A DNA stretch of 64,000 nucleotides from Woeseia sp. (lineage in GTDB: Bacteria > Pseudomonadota > Gammaproteobacteria > Steroidobacterales > Woeseiaceae): NCBI GenBank assembly GCA_021773015.1, contig JAJFKW010000006.1, positions 124,001-188,000 on the forward strand, in the 5' to 3' direction. Of the stretch, positions 31,680 to 42,389 are shown piece after piece (within the stretch, counting starts at the first letter, position 1; every line of letters begins with the position of its first letter). The notes beneath the pieces are model-generated. The model did no database searches. It was not told the origin of the DNA and saw nothing but the letters and a program-made list of their open reading frames with translations. The position numbers were made by a program, and so were the translations under genes.

Positions 31680-34600
31680 TTACCTCATTTCTCGGTCCAT
31701 TGCGTACAGCAAGCGGACACTGTCCTGGCCTAATAACTCGCCCAGCTTGTCTCTCAATTCACGGCTAGGGCGGACGCTCCACTCTGGGCCGAGTTCAAAG
31801 CGCGCTGCCGCATCCGAGCCAATATACTGTACCGCGACACCACAGTGGCCTTCTCGATAGGGCAGTAGAACATCATGCAGGCGGGTCAATAATCGTTGGC
31901 CATGGCCATTCGGTATTACGCTGAGCAACATGCTTCGTGCTCGACGCTCGATCACGCGGTCGATTTGCACGATTTGCTTCGCGTTAACCTGCCATCCGCC
32001 CATAAAGTCATCATATCTAAGCGCACCGGACACCACGACAATTTCGTCCTTGGAAAGGAGGTGACGAAACTCCTGAAAGGCTTCGCTAAATAAGCTGACT
32101 TCTATACGGCCACTGTCGTCGTCTAATACGACAGTTATGCGATTGCCGCGTTTTTTTACGTCCATTACCAGCCCCGCAACCGTAACCTCCCTTTTTGCCT
32201 GCGCATAATTCCTTGAACCATTGCTTTGTGGAGCGGGCTCAGAAGCGATTTCCCCCAAAGTACCGTCAACAAAAAATCGCGCGTCGGCCCGCACTGCATC
32301 GAACGGATGACCCGAAAGATAAAGTCCTAACGCTTCTTTCTCGTTGAGTAGAAACTCGTGTTCCGCCCACTCTGCCAAGTCCAATGACTCGTCAGGCGTA
32401 TCAACTTCTATCACTTCCGCAATGCCGAACATATCGTTCTGCCCGGCCGCTTTCGCGCGAGCTTGTTGATCTGCTCCTTTTAGCGCTTCTGGAAGTTCTT
32501 CCATCAGGCTCCGGCGGCTGCTATTAAAAACGTCAAGCGCACCCGACTTAATCATCGCTTCCAATGCGCGACGATTCATTTTGTCTTGATCTAAGCGTCG
32601 ACAAAATTCCTTCAGGCTGGAAAAGGCCCCATTCGCTTCTCGCTCCTCGATTAGCGAATCAACCACCGCTCTTCCAACACCTTTTATGGCACCCAGGCCA
32701 TACAGAATCCTGCGCTCGTCAGCAACGCTGAATTGATAGGCGGACTGGTTAATATTAGGCGGCAATAGAGACTGATCGACTTGGCGGCAATCATCTTTTA
32801 GCATCACCAGACGATCCGTATTATCAAGATCAGCGCTCATTGCCGCCGCCATAAAGGCAGCTGGATAATGCGCTTTTAGATACGCGGTCTGATAGGACAG
32901 CATCGCGTATGCGGCAGAATGCGATTTGTTGAATCCGTATCCGGAAAACTTCTCCATCAAATCGAAAATACGCGTAGCGGTGGCGGCAGCGACCCCACGA
33001 TCCGTCGCGCCGGTTACGAATACTTCCCGTTGCTTCTCCATTTCCTCTGGCTTCTTCTTACCCATCGCGCGCCGCAGTAAATCCGCACCGCCCAAGGTGT
33101 AACCCGCCAATACCTGGGCAATTTGCATTACCTGTTCTTGATAAAGAATTACTCCGTACGTTGGCTGCAGCAATCCCGCCAAATCAGGATGCAAGTAGTC
33201 GATATCGGATTTATTGATATCGTGCCGTCGGTTAATAAAGTCATCGACCATCCCCGATTGCAGCGGGCCAGGTCGAAACAATGCGCCAAGTTGCATCAGG
33301 TCGTCGAATTTGTCTGGGCGCATGCGCTTGATCAAATCGCGCATGCCCCGTGATTCAAACTGAAATACCGCCGTCGTCTTGCAGGCGCGAAGCAATTCGA
33401 ATGTCTTGTCGTCTTGCATCGGAATGTCTTCAATTTTGAACGGTTCGCCTGATCGTTCCGGCGCCGAATTGACGATTTGAATGGCCCAGTCGATTACCGT
33501 CAGTGTCTTTAAACCGAGAAAGTCGAACTTGACTAGGCCCGCCGCCTCAACATCGTCCTTATCGAGCTGCGTCACAATGTTTGTTGCGCCCTCTTCGCAG
33601 TACAGGGGCGTAAAATCTGTCAACTGATTGGGCGCAATAACGACGCCACCGGCATGTTTGCCAGCGTTCCGTGCAAGCCCTTCCAAAGACTTGGCAAGAT
33701 CAACGACCGCGCGAACTTCATCGTCCTCGCTATAGAGCGCCGCCAATTCGTCCTCTTGCTCTAATGCCTTATCGAGCGTTATTCCGACTTCGAACGGCAC
33801 CTGCTTCGCGATTCGGTCAACAAATCCGTATGGGTGACCTAACACCCGGCCCGCGTCACGAATAACGGCCTTGGCCGCCATCGTGCCATACGTGATGATT
33901 TGTGAGACACGCTCACGACCATAGCGTTGCGCGACGTAATCAATGACTCGATCACGACCTTCCATGCAGAAGTCGATATCGAAATCGGGCATGGAAACGC
34001 GTTCCGGATTTAGGAAACGCTCGAACAACAATCCATGCTCAATCGGATCGATATCTGTGATTCCAAGGACATAAGCAACCAGCGATCCGGCACCCGAGCC
34101 ACGACCCGGTCCGACTGGAATTTTTTCGTTCTTGGCCCAGGCGATGAAGTCCGCCACGATTAGGAAGTAGCCGGAAAAACCCATGTCGCAAACGACGGCA
34201 AGCTCATCGGTCAAGCGGTTTGTGTAAACAGCAGTCTGTTGCGCATGATTGCCATCATTGGCCTCCCACACGGTTTTCTTCCGCTGCAGCAAATTCGCCA
34301 AGCCGTTTGCGGACTCTGATCGCAAAAAATCGTCGGTCGTCTGTCCATCGGGAACCGGAAATGCGGGCAGAACAGATTCGCCAAGTGTCAACTCTAGGTT
34401 GCAACGCTTGGCAATTTCAAGGCTGTTTTCTAATGCCTCCGGTAGGTCCGCAAACAGTGTTTGCATGTCATCGGTCGAACGCAAATATTGTTGGGCAGAA
34501 TATGCCCGTGGTCGATCTGCATCAGCAAGTACCCGGCCCTGCTGAATACAGACGCGTGCCTCGTGCGACTCGAAATCACCAGTTGATAGAAACCGCACAT

Positions 34601-35201
34601 CATTGCTTGCAACAACCGGTATTCCCTCTGCGCTCGCCAAATTGATTGCCGACTGAATGTGTTGAATTTCATCGGCGCGGCCTGTACGGGTCAATTCCAA
34701 GTAGTATCGATCACCAAACAACGCGCACCAGTCCGCCGCTCGACTTCGTGCAATATCATCTTGCCCAGCCGCTAGGGACCGACCGACATCACCGCGCAGT
34801 CCAGCGGACAACGCGATGAGCCCGCGACAATTATCTGTGTTCAGCCAATCTCGATGTGCCATCGCCACGCCGCGGCTCTGTCCCTCAAGATAGGTGCGGC
34901 TTACAAGGCGTGTCAGACGTCTGTAGCCGTCTACATCCTGACAAAGCAGCACCAGCCCATGGGGCCGCGCGGCGTCGTCGGGGTCGTAAATGTTCATATC
35001 GACACCGATGATCGGTTTAATGCCGTGTTTTAGTGCACTACGATAAAACTTTACCAAGCCAAACATATTGCATTGGTCGGTCATCGCTACCGCCGGCATG
35101 CCTTCCGCAACACAGCGCTGCATCAATGCAGGAATACGTACCGCACCATCGACAATCGAAAATTCGGTGTGCAGATGCAAATGTACAAATGGCTGGATCA
35201 T
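31680..35201 (-). CDS. dnaE: DNA polymerase III subunit alpha
   Basis: Replicative polymerase subunit, 1173 residues. The N-terminal PHP domain begins [20 protein letters not shown]. The catalytic palm holds [20 protein letters not shown] and the acidic pair in [21 protein letters not shown] HhH region and an OB domain ([20 protein letters not shown]) follow, with a C-terminal tail for tau and clamp contact. There are no breaks in the frame. It sits between rnhB and accA. Confidence 0.98.
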   Translation of the reverse strand: MIQPFVHLHLHTEFSIVDGAVRIPALMQRCVAEGMPAVAMTDQCNMFGLVKFYRSALKHGIKPIIGVDMNIYDPDDAARPHGLVLLCQDVDGYRRLTRLVSRTYLEGQSRGVAMAHRDWLNTDNCRGLIALSAGLRGDVGRSLAAGQDDIARSRAADWCALFGDRYYLELTRTGRADEIQHIQSAINLASAEGIPVVASNDVRFLSTGDFESHEARVCIQQGRVLADADRPRAYSAQQYLRSTDDMQTLFADLPEALENSLEIAKRCNLELTLGESVLPAFPVPDGQTTDDFLRSESANGLANLLQRKKTVWEANDGNHAQQTAVYTNRLTDELAVVCDMGFSGYFLIVADFIAWAKNEKIPVGPGRGSGAGSLVAYVLGITDIDPIEHGLLFERFLNPERVSMPDFDIDFCMEGRDRVIDYVAQRYGRERVSQIITYGTMAAKAVIRDAGRVLGHPYGFVDRIAKQVPFEVGITLDKALEQEDELAALYSEDDEVRAVVDLAKSLEGLARNAGKHAGGVVIAPNQLTDFTPLYCEEGATNIVTQLDKDDVEAAGLVKFDFLGLKTLTVIDWAIQIVNSAPERSGEPFKIEDIPMQDDKTFELLRACKTTAVFQFESRGMRDLIKRMRPDKFDDLMQLGALFRPGPLQSGMVDDFINRRHDINKSDIDYLHPDLAGLLQPTYGVILYQEQVMQIAQVLAGYTLGGADLLRRAMGKKKPEEMEKQREVFVTGATDRGVAAATATRIFDLMEKFSGYGFNKSHSAAYAMLSYQTAYLKAHYPAAFMAAAMSADLDNTDRLVMLKDDCRQVDQSLLPPNINQSAYQFSVADERRILYGLGAIKGVGRAVVDSLIEEREANGAFSSLKEFCRRLDQDKMNRRALEAMIKSGALDVFNSSRRSLMEELPEALKGADQQARAKAAGQNDMFGIAEVIEVDTPDESLDLAEWAEHEFLLNEKEALGLYLSGHPFDAVRADARFFVDGTLGEIASEPAPQSNGSRNYAQAKREVTVAGLVMDVKKRGNRITVVLDDDSGRIEVSLFSEAFQEFRHLLSKDEIVVVSGALRYDDFMGGWQVNAKQIVQIDRVIERRARSMLLSVIPNGHGQRLLTRLHDVLLPYREGHCGVAVQYIGSDAAARFELGPEWSVRPSRELRDKLGELLGQDSVRLLYAMDREMR

Positions 35202-35278
35202 GGGTGCTTTCTTGTTCGGGCGTAGATCACTGTGTTGGCGAGGAACGCCGCCGGCGTGCTCTCATTGTAGTCCGATTG

Positions 35279-35899
35279 TTACTCCGTTTGGCGAATCGAT
35301 TGAAGCGATCGCCGCATCTCCGATATTGGTCGAAAACTCAAACGATGCTGCACACATGGCCCAAGACGCGCGATATTCGCTCGATGCATCGCGGTGCCAT
35401 AGCCCTTGTGCTGCGCAAATCCATAGCCCGGATGAAGCCGTTCAAAGTTCTGCATTATGTTGTCGCGCCGAACTTTGGCAAGTATCGATGCCGCACTGAT
35501 GGCATCAATCAGCGCATCTCCACCAACGGTGGCCTTACCCGGCAGCGATTGACCGTGAAAAATCAAATTCGGCAGTCGATTGCCGTCAATCTCGACCGCT
35601 TGTGGCCAAAGCGACAGCCCCATTATTGCTCGGCGCATCGCCAGGAACGTTGCCTGCAAAATATTAATCACGTCAATTTCTGCCGCATCCGCCCAGGCGA
35701 CAGACCAGGCGGCCGCTTTTTGCTCAATCTCCGCCGCAAGCTCGTTCCTTACCGACGCGGACAACTGTTTCGAATCCGCTAATCCGACAATCGGCAGCTG
35801 CGGATTTAATATGACAGCGCCGGCGACAACCGGCCCGGCCAACGGACCTCGCCCTGCCTCGTCGACACCCGCCGTCATGAACTGACCAGTTGTAGTCAT
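35279..35899 (-). CDS. rnhB: Ribonuclease HII
   Basis: Removes ribonucleotides misincorporated in DNA and RNA primers. It has 206 residues. The first acidic ligands are in TAGVDEAGRGPLAGPVVAGA, followed by GLADSKQLSASVRNELAAEI and the later ISAASILAKVRRDNIM block. It overlaps the lpxB stop (ATGA) and is 77 bases before dnaE. Confidence 0.97.
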   Translation of the reverse strand: MTTTGQFMTAGVDEAGRGPLAGPVVAGAVILNPQLPIVGLADSKQLSASVRNELAAEIEQKAAAWSVAWADAAEIDVINILQATFLAMRRAIMGLSLWPQAVEIDGNRLPNLIFHGQSLPGKATVGGDALIDAISAASILAKVRRDNIMQNFERLHPGYGFAQHKGYGTAMHRANIARLGPCVQHRLSFRPISEMRRSLQSIRQTE

Positions 35900-37047
35900 T
35901 CGCCAGCGGGCGTGACGAGATCTAGAACTGCGGCAGCGGCCAGCCGATCAGCGCCTCGCGCGAGCTTGCCGCGCAGTTGCGTGAACTCCGCCGTAATAGC
36001 CGCGCGGCGCGCATCGTCCTGCAGCAGGTCGAGAAGCGCCTGCTTCAGCGCCTCGGGCGATACCTGATTCTGTGTAAATTCCGGTACCAATGGTTCATCA
36101 GTCAGCATATTCGGCAAAGTTATGTGCGGCGCCTTCATTAGCCGCATCGCCTTAACAACTGCGAAGGTAAAGGTAGAAACACGGTACGCAGCGACCATCG
36201 GCGTCCCCAGCAACGCGGCCTCTAGCGCGGCCGTACCCGATGCTACCAGGGCAATATCTGCTGCCGTTATGACGGCCTCGGACTGCCGATCAAACAATGT
36301 AAATATGTCCGACGCACCAACTGCGGCAATTTGCGATTCAAACATATCGCGCAGTCTTGGGGTGGCCATCGGCGCGACAAAACGCACCTGTTTGTGCTTC
36401 AATTCTTCCGACAGCAGAAGACACGCTCTCGCGAATACCGGCCCCAGCCTCGATACCTCTGCCGCACGGCTACCAGGCAGTACCGCGACCACGCTTTTGG
36501 CCTCGATATTCAGCCGTTGTCGGGCGCCGGCCATGTCCGGTTCCGCTGATATGCGTTCAGCCATGGGATGACCAACAAATTCGGCTGCGACCGCGTGTTC
36601 GTCATAGAACTTTTTTTCAAAAGGGAGCAGACACAAAACTTTATCCGCTGCCGCCGCGATTTTTTTGACTCGATTTCGACGCCATGCCCAGACTTGCGGG
36701 CTTACATAGTGCACAGTCCGCACACCCCGTCGACGCAACTTAAGCTCGAGCCCTAAATTAAATTCTGGCGAGTCAATCCCAACCATTACATCTGGTGGTG
36801 ACGCCAGCCACCGCGCGAGCAAGGACTTGCGTAACCGCCATAGTCGAGGAACTTCTCGAATTGGCTCTATGAGACCCATGACGGCCAACGCTTCAGAAGA
36901 CTCGATCTTGACGCAGCCCTCTGCCTGCATGGCGGGTCCGGCGACACCCTCAAAAGTAGCTGTTGGAACCCGCTCGCGAATTGCACGGATTAGGCCCGCA
37001 CCCAAAAGGTCGCCGGACGACTCGCCCGCTACTATCGCAATTCGCAT
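35896..37047 (-). CDS. lpxB: Lipid-A-disaccharide synthase
   Basis: Joins UDP-2,3-diacylglucosamine and lipid X to form the lipid A disaccharide at the inner membrane. It has 383 residues, with start IAIVAGESSGDLLGAGLIRA, the block HYVSPQVWAWRRNRVKKIAA and the donor-site segment VASGTAALEAALLGTPMVAA. It is part of lpxD-fabZ-lpxA-lpxB-rnhB, 26 bases after lpxA. Confidence 0.97.
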   Translation of the reverse strand: MRIAIVAGESSGDLLGAGLIRAIRERVPTATFEGVAGPAMQAEGCVKIESSEALAVMGLIEPIREVPRLWRLRKSLLARWLASPPDVMVGIDSPEFNLGLELKLRRRGVRTVHYVSPQVWAWRRNRVKKIAAAADKVLCLLPFEKKFYDEHAVAAEFVGHPMAERISAEPDMAGARQRLNIEAKSVVAVLPGSRAAEVSRLGPVFARACLLLSEELKHKQVRFVAPMATPRLRDMFESQIAAVGASDIFTLFDRQSEAVITAADIALVASGTAALEAALLGTPMVAAYRVSTFTFAVVKAMRLMKAPHITLPNMLTDEPLVPEFTQNQVSPEALKQALLDLLQDDARRAAITAEFTQLRGKLARGADRLAAAAVLDLVTPAGE

Positions 37048-37073
37048 AGATTGCTACACCGGCTTAACGGGCT

Positions 37074-37844
37074 CTAACGCAACAATCCGCGGCTTGTCGT
37101 GCGCAGCGAATCGACAAATATCTGTAGCTCCGGCTGTGCCGTCAATCGATCACCCAACTGATCAATGGCATCGGCCAACTTTAGACCATTACGATAAACA
37201 ATCTTGTAGGCATCTTTTATGTTTCTGATTTGTTCTGCCGTAAATCCGCGGCGCCTTAGGCCTTCACTGTTGATGCCACGCGGTGAAGGCGGCTGACCCG
37301 CTATCATTGTATAAGCAGGGACATCCTGGCCCGAACCCGCGTACATGCCTAGAAAGGCATGCGCACCGATGTGGCAAAACTGGTGCGCACCGGAAAAGCC
37401 CGCAAATATAGCCCAATCACCAACATGCACATGGCCTGCAAGCGTCGTACCATTGGCGCAAATTATGTTGCTGCCTAAACAACAATCATGTGCAACGTGA
37501 ACGTACGCCATTAGCCAATTGTCGTCGCCAATGACCGTCACGCCTTCCTCCTGCACGGTGCCGCGGCTTATCGTGCAATATTCACGAATCGTATTGCGAT
37601 TGCCAATTTCGAGCCGCGTTGGTTCGTTGCGATATTTTTTGTCTTGTGGATCATCGCCGACAGACGCGAATTGATAGATATGATTGTCGCTACCAATCTT
37701 TGTCGGTCCGTTTATCACGACATGACTATCGACCTGCGTACCCGCACCGATCTCAACGTCATCACCAATAATAGTGAATGGGCCAACAGTCGCCGCGTCC
37801 GAGACAACCGCAGAGTCGGCTATGATCGCCGTAGGATGAATCAT
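37074..37844 (-). CDS. lpxA: UDP-N-acetylglucosamine acyltransferase
   Basis: First enzyme of lipid A synthesis, adding a hydroxyacyl chain to UDP-GlcNAc. It has 256 residues of left-handed beta-helix hexapeptide repeats (starting [19 protein letters not shown]). The catalytic His region is in [20 protein letters not shown]. The C-terminal helical part contains [19 protein letters not shown]. Its ATG overlaps the fabZ stop by 4 bases. Confidence 0.97.
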   Translation of the reverse strand: MIHPTAIIADSAVVSDAATVGPFTIIGDDVEIGAGTQVDSHVVINGPTKIGSDNHIYQFASVGDDPQDKKYRNEPTRLEIGNRNTIREYCTISRGTVQEEGVTVIGDDNWLMAYVHVAHDCCLGSNIICANGTTLAGHVHVGDWAIFAGFSGAHQFCHIGAHAFLGMYAGSGQDVPAYTMIAGQPPSPRGINSEGLRRRGFTAEQIRNIKDAYKIVYRNGLKLADAIDQLGDRLTAQPELQIFVDSLRTTSRGLLR

Positions 37845-38299
37845 GCTTGGTCCCGGGCTGGTGCGCAGAGAATTTTTGCAGATACTGCTTTCACACCGTC
37901 CACGTGTGCGACACCGTTATAGCGCCACATTCCACGCGATACGCGATCCACTGTGACGGTAATCACCAACTGATCTCCTGCGGTGACGGCGCGCCGAAAT
38001 CTCGCATCGTCAATGCCTGCAAGAAAGTACAATGGCTTAGGATCCATATCCGCATGCGTGACATGCGACAGCACGCCACCTGCCTGCGCCATAGCTTCAA
38101 TGATGAGTACTCCAGGCATAACCGGGCGGCCTGGAAAGTGTCCTTGAAAAAAAGGCTCGTTGATCGACACGTTTTTTATCGCCGTAATAGATTCACCCGG
38201 TATACATTCCGCTATTTTGTCGATGAGCAAAAACGGATACCGATGTGGTAAGCGCTCCATGATCTCTTGCACGGTAAGTGTTACAGCCTTATCGGACAT
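37841..38299 (-). CDS. fabZ: 3-hydroxyacyl-ACP dehydratase FabZ
   Basis: Dehydrates beta-hydroxyacyl-ACP in fatty-acid elongation and balances acyl supply with lipid A synthesis. It has 152 residues in a hot-dog fold, with [13 protein letters not shown] near the start. The catalytic His and Glu are in [20 protein letters not shown]. It lies between lpxD (2-base gap) and lpxA (overlap). Confidence 0.98.
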   Translation of the reverse strand: MSDKAVTLTVQEIMERLPHRYPFLLIDKIAECIPGESITAIKNVSINEPFFQGHFPGRPVMPGVLIIEAMAQAGGVLSHVTHADMDPKPLYFLAGIDDARFRRAVTAGDQLVITVTVDRVSRGMWRYNGVAHVDGVKAVSAKILCAPARDQA

Positions 38300-38301
38300 T
38301 T

Positions 38302-39315
38302 TTATTGCTTACCTTTTTCAAGCTTGCCAACCCTACGAAATAAGTCTGCCAAATTGCGAAATCTCACAACTTTCCGTTTCCAATCTTTGTCCTTCTCAGC
38401 GGGAAAACTTGCAACGTATATGCCTGGTTCTCGTATGTCTTTTGAGACGTACGATTGCGCACCAATAACCACATCGTCGCAGATCGTGATGTGCCCGACA
38501 CTGCCCGTTTGGCCAGCGAACATGCAGCGCTTTCCAATGACGGTGCTTCCGGCAATTCCGGTCATTCCCGCCATCGCGGTATGCTCCCCGATGACGACGT
38601 TATGTGCGATTTGTATTAGATTGTCGAGCCGTACACCGTTGCCAACAATCGTATCGCCAATCGCACCGCGGTCTATCGTCGAATTGCAACCAATTTCAAC
38701 ATCGTCGCCAATACTAAGTCCACCTACTTGTGGGACTTTAACCCACCCAGAGTCACTCATCGCGTTGCCGAATCCATCAGATCCCAATACAGCGCCGGAA
38801 TGAATGGTCGAACGTTTGCCAATCGATACGTCTTGTACCAATGTACAGTTAGCAAGAAGCCGCGATTGCGCATCAATGTTACAGCGCGGACCAACGACCA
38901 CGCCGGGTCCTATGTAAACGTGCTCGCCAATCACGCAATGCTCATCTATGACAGCGTGGGCCGCAACATATGCAGATTGCGCAACCGATGCGCTTTTCGC
39001 GACGCTGGCGCTGCTATGGATTGCGCCTTCAAATAGGTCCTTCGGATAGAGAATTTCGGCGATTCGTGCGTAGGCTAGATACGGATTGCTGCTGATAACG
39101 GCGTTAGTCGGGCTCAGCGAAACATTTTCCTCGGCCAAAATAACGGCGCTGGCTTTCGTGTTTCGAAGTGCCTCGCTATAGGCTTGATTTGCAAAAAAAC
39201 TAATAGCGCCGGGCTGGCCCAGCGCTAACGTCGCAACCGCGCTAATTGAAGCATCGGGATCACCCACGATTTCACAGCCGAGGGTGGATGCTAATTCCCC
39301 TAAACTCTTCGCCAT
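38302..39315 (-). CDS. lpxD: UDP-3-O-(3-hydroxyacyl)glucosamine N-acyltransferase
   Basis: Third lipid A enzyme, adding the N-linked acyl chain. It has 337 residues. The N-terminal uridine-binding domain ([20 protein letters not shown]) is followed by hexapeptide repeats with the catalytic His in [22 protein letters not shown]-terminal helix follows. It lies 78 bases after skp in the bamA-skp-lpxD series. Confidence 0.97.
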   Translation of the reverse strand: MAKSLGELASTLGCEIVGDPDASISAVATLALGQPGAISFFANQAYSEALRNTKASAVILAEENVSLSPTNAVISSNPYLAYARIAEILYPKDLFEGAIHSSASVAKSASVAQSAYVAAHAVIDEHCVIGEHVYIGPGVVVGPRCNIDAQSRLLANCTLVQDVSIGKRSTIHSGAVLGSDGFGNAMSDSGWVKVPQVGGLSIGDDVEIGCNSTIDRGAIGDTIVGNGVRLDNLIQIAHNVVIGEHTAMAGMTGIAGSTVIGKRCMFAGQTGSVGHITICDDVVIGAQSYVSKDIREPGIYVASFPAEKDKDWKRKVVRFRNLADLFRRVGKLEKGKQ

Positions 39316-39393
39316 ATTTAGGTAGCCAAACGAAAAACGAACCGGCCATTAGGTGCGGCCGATTCGTCGTTAATGATCGTTCGCCAACTGAAT

Positions 39394-39930
39394 TTAATTG
39401 CCAGCAGCCTGGAAATTCGCCTCTATCGCACGCAGTACGCTATCAGTGATGTTAACTGCGGGGCTCGCATAAAGTACGCCATCGCCAACCACCAAATCAT
39501 ACCCTGCTGTCTTCGCGTACGCTTGAACCTCAAGCAATAATGATCTCTGCAACTTCCCGAGTTCTTCGTTTCGGCGAAGATTTAAGTCTTCGCGAAACTC
39601 GTTTTGTAATCGAGTAACTTCACGCTGTAGGTTTCGCAAATCGTTTTCGGCGTTACGACGTTCAGTTTCGCCCATTACGGCAACATCGCGCTGGACCTTC
39701 TCCGCAAGTTCTTCGTATTCTTTTTGTTTGGCAACGATTTCCCGTTGGCGCGGTGCAAACTCTTCTTGCAATGCGTCCATCGCAACCTTTGCCTGCGGCG
39801 CACGATCCATTAGCGCAGGAACATTAACGACACCGGTCTTAAGCTGTTGTGCCATTGCAGGCAGGCTAGCCGCCGACATAAGCGCAATTCCACATACGAT
39901 TCTAAAAACTTGCTGCTTTACAACACTCAT
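39394..39930 (-). CDS. skp: Periplasmic chaperone Skp/OmpH
   Basis: Trimeric periplasmic chaperone that carries unfolded outer-membrane proteins to the Bam complex. I start at the ATG at 39930 (178 residues) because it gives a clean Sec signal (VFRIVCGIALMSAASLPAMA). An ATG at 39942 is also in frame. The mature part has the long charged tentacle helices (QKEYEELAEKVQRDVAVMGE, EVTRLQNEFREDLNLRR) and the closing strand YDLVVGDGVLYASPAVNITD. It is directly downstream of bamA, its functional partner. Confidence 0.94.
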   Translation of the reverse strand: MSVVKQQVFRIVCGIALMSAASLPAMAQQLKTGVVNVPALMDRAPQAKVAMDALQEEFAPRQREIVAKQKEYEELAEKVQRDVAVMGETERRNAENDLRNLQREVTRLQNEFREDLNLRRNEELGKLQRSLLLEVQAYAKTAGYDLVVGDGVLYASPAVNITDSVLRAIEANFQAAGN

Positions 39931-39945
39931 ATACTCATCCATTCA

Positions 39946-42366
39946 CTAAAATGCGTTTCCGATGGAGAACTGAAACTGTTCTGTTTCATCCCCAAAAAAT
40001 CTATCGTTGCCTTCAAATTCGTTAAGTGGCAACGCGTAGCTAAAGCGAAACAATCCCAAGGGCGCCAACCATTGCACGGCGACGCCTACAGATGTTCGCA
40101 ATTCATTAAAATCTAGATCGTATTCTACCGGACTCCCTAACCTGTCCGTAAACGCCACCTCACCCGTATTAAAGACATTGCCAACATCGTAAAAAATGCT
40201 GGCCCGGGCCTGACTGGCGAACTTATCCGGCAACGGGATTATAAGCTCTACTTGACTGGCAACCAATACATTGCCGCCGTACGGGTTACCGAAGCTATCG
40301 CGAGGCCCTAAGAATGACTCACGGTAACCGCGCACTGAAGTAGGCCCACCACCAAAGAACTGTTTAAATGGCGGTAATGCGGTGGTCTCGCCAAACGCCT
40401 CGCCATAGGCCAATTCGGCATTCAGTCTCACCGTCCATGGCCCAAATAAGCGCTGATATCTGGTCAAATTATACCTTGCAGTAAAGTACTCAACGTCGCT
40501 GCCTGGCACCGTCACACCTAGAAATATTTGTTGGCGGGTTCCACGGGTCGCAAATAGGCTGCGGTTACGGCTATCGAACGACCAACCGGCCAACATTTCA
40601 GCCGAATCAAACTTGGTACCGAAAAAGCCGATTCCACTCGCGGGATCGGCAAAAAACTGATCGCCATTATTCAGCACCCAATCCTGCGCCTGTTGAGTGC
40701 TGCCGGTGGATGACAACAATTCGTTTCGATTGTAGCTGAGACCGAAGCTCACGCTTTGATACTCAGATATCGGATATCCATAATCTACCGTTGCGCCAAA
40801 ACTGGTTGTCGAAAAGTCTGAAGATGACGAGGTAAATGCAGTGATGTCTCTGAAGTTTAAAGACACCGTACGACTAATACCGTTAATCGTGCGGTAGGGG
40901 TCGGTATGCGAAAGACGATAGAATTTTGAAAAGCGGCCCGAGTTCAGTTCTAGCGCAACCCTTTCACCGCTGCCAAGAAAGTTGGTATGGATAATGCTGC
41001 CATTCAGAATCAGTTTCTGCGATTCGGAGAATCCGACGCCGCCGCTGAACTGGCCAGGCATCCGATATTTTAGATCGAAATCAATATCGACGAGATCCGG
41101 ACTGCCCGGTACTGGTACCGTATCAACGTTGGCTTCCTCCACATACGGTAATCGTTGCAGCCTCACTTTCGACCGGTCAACCAGTCGATTGGATAAATAT
41201 GCACCCTCTGCTTGCCGCATCTCTCGTCGCAAAACTTCGTCGTCAACCTGATCGATATTCTTAAAGTTAATACGCCGAACGTAAACGCGGCTTTCGGGGC
41301 TAACAAAAAAAGTAACTTCAACCGTTTTGTTTTCGTGATCCAGCTCCGGTACGGGGTCAATCTCCGCATTCGCGTAACCTTCCTCACCGAGCCGAAAGCT
41401 CATTAATTCGCTGGATGAAGTTAGTAGCGCCAAGTTAAAGACTGAGCCCGGCCGGGCCAACACCAAACTTCGAAGATGTTCTTCCGGAACAACCATTTTG
41501 CCCACAAGCTTGACGTCGGAAATAGTGTACTTCTCACCTTCATGAATATTGATGGTGACGTAAATGTCTTTTTTGTTTGGCGAAATGGCAACCTGTGTGG
41601 ACTCTACGCGAAAATCTGCAAAACCCTTATCCATATAAAAGGATCGCAACTTCTCAAGATCGCCGCTCAACGACTCTTTTGCGTAGCGATCGTCCTGCCG
41701 AAACCATGACAGCCAGTTAGCCGTATCCAATTCAAAGGAACCGCGGATATCCTTTTCAGCGAATGACTTATTACCAACAATATTAACCTGGCGAATTTTC
41801 GCACGGTCGCCTTCTTTGACATCGACGTGTATGCGAACGGTATTATTCGGCCGGTCAGTAACATCTGCTTTTACAGATACCGCATATTTTCCACGATCGT
41901 AGTACTGCTCCTTCATAAATTGCTGCACATTGTCCAGCACTGAGCGATCAAATGTTCGACCTCTTGCAAGGCCTACGCCGCGCAGAGACTCCATGAGATC
42001 TTCTGTCTTGATGTCTTTGTTGCCGTCGATGGTGAAGTCCTCGATAGAGGGACGCTCTTCAACCACGACGACCAACGTTTCGTCGTCTTGCCACATCTCA
42101 ATATTGTCAAACAACGCCTGCGTGTAAAGCGCGCGAATCGCCTCGCGTATCCGTTCGCCATCAATGCTATCGCCAACGTTTATCGGTAGATAATTGAACA
42201 CTGTGCCTTCGGAGATACGTTGCAACCCTTCAACACGCATGTCGCGAACCGTAAATGAATCTTGTGCAAACAACATAGCGGGTGCAAACGACAGAAGCAT
42301 AACGGCGCTGATTATTTTCCAGCTCAACGGCCGATCAATATTTTGTTTTCCGCGCATGTCAATCAT
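39946..42366 (-). CDS. bamA: Outer membrane protein assembly factor BamA
   Basis: Central Omp85 insertase of the Bam complex, about 806 residues. The signal peptide is IISAVMLLSFAPAMLFA and the mature protein starts QDSFTVRDMRVEGLQRISEG. Five POTRA domains occupy roughly the first half. The beta-barrel includes the conserved loop motif FFGGGPTSVRGYRESFLGP and ends in Phe (FSIGNAF). The ATG at 42366 has GGCGG upstream. The open frame continues to a GTG at 42393 overlapping rseP. It lies downstream of the sigma-E-type promoter at 43817, consistent with stress control. Confidence 0.96.
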   Translation of the reverse strand: MIDMRGKQNIDRPLSWKIISAVMLLSFAPAMLFAQDSFTVRDMRVEGLQRISEGTVFNYLPINVGDSIDGERIREAIRALYTQALFDNIEMWQDDETLVVVVEERPSIEDFTIDGNKDIKTEDLMESLRGVGLARGRTFDRSVLDNVQQFMKEQYYDRGKYAVSVKADVTDRPNNTVRIHVDVKEGDRAKIRQVNIVGNKSFAEKDIRGSFELDTANWLSWFRQDDRYAKESLSGDLEKLRSFYMDKGFADFRVESTQVAISPNKKDIYVTINIHEGEKYTISDVKLVGKMVVPEEHLRSLVLARPGSVFNLALLTSSSELMSFRLGEEGYANAEIDPVPELDHENKTVEVTFFVSPESRVYVRRINFKNIDQVDDEVLRREMRQAEGAYLSNRLVDRSKVRLQRLPYVEEANVDTVPVPGSPDLVDIDFDLKYRMPGQFSGGVGFSESQKLILNGSIIHTNFLGSGERVALELNSGRFSKFYRLSHTDPYRTINGISRTVSLNFRDITAFTSSSSDFSTTSFGATVDYGYPISEYQSVSFGLSYNRNELLSSTGSTQQAQDWVLNNGDQFFADPASGIGFFGTKFDSAEMLAGWSFDSRNRSLFATRGTRQQIFLGVTVPGSDVEYFTARYNLTRYQRLFGPWTVRLNAELAYGEAFGETTALPPFKQFFGGGPTSVRGYRESFLGPRDSFGNPYGGNVLVASQVELIIPLPDKFASQARASIFYDVGNVFNTGEVAFTDRLGSPVEYDLDFNELRTSVGVAVQWLAPLGLFRFSYALPLNEFEGNDRFFGDETEQFQFSIGNAF

Positions 42367-42389
42367 ATATCTGCCGCCCAAAGCCCAAC

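Noticed and set aside
35033-35782. 249-codon plus-strand frame across dnaE and rnhB
   Set aside because: It lies antisense over two clear genes and their junction, and its composition is Arg/His/Cys-rich as in frame shadows.
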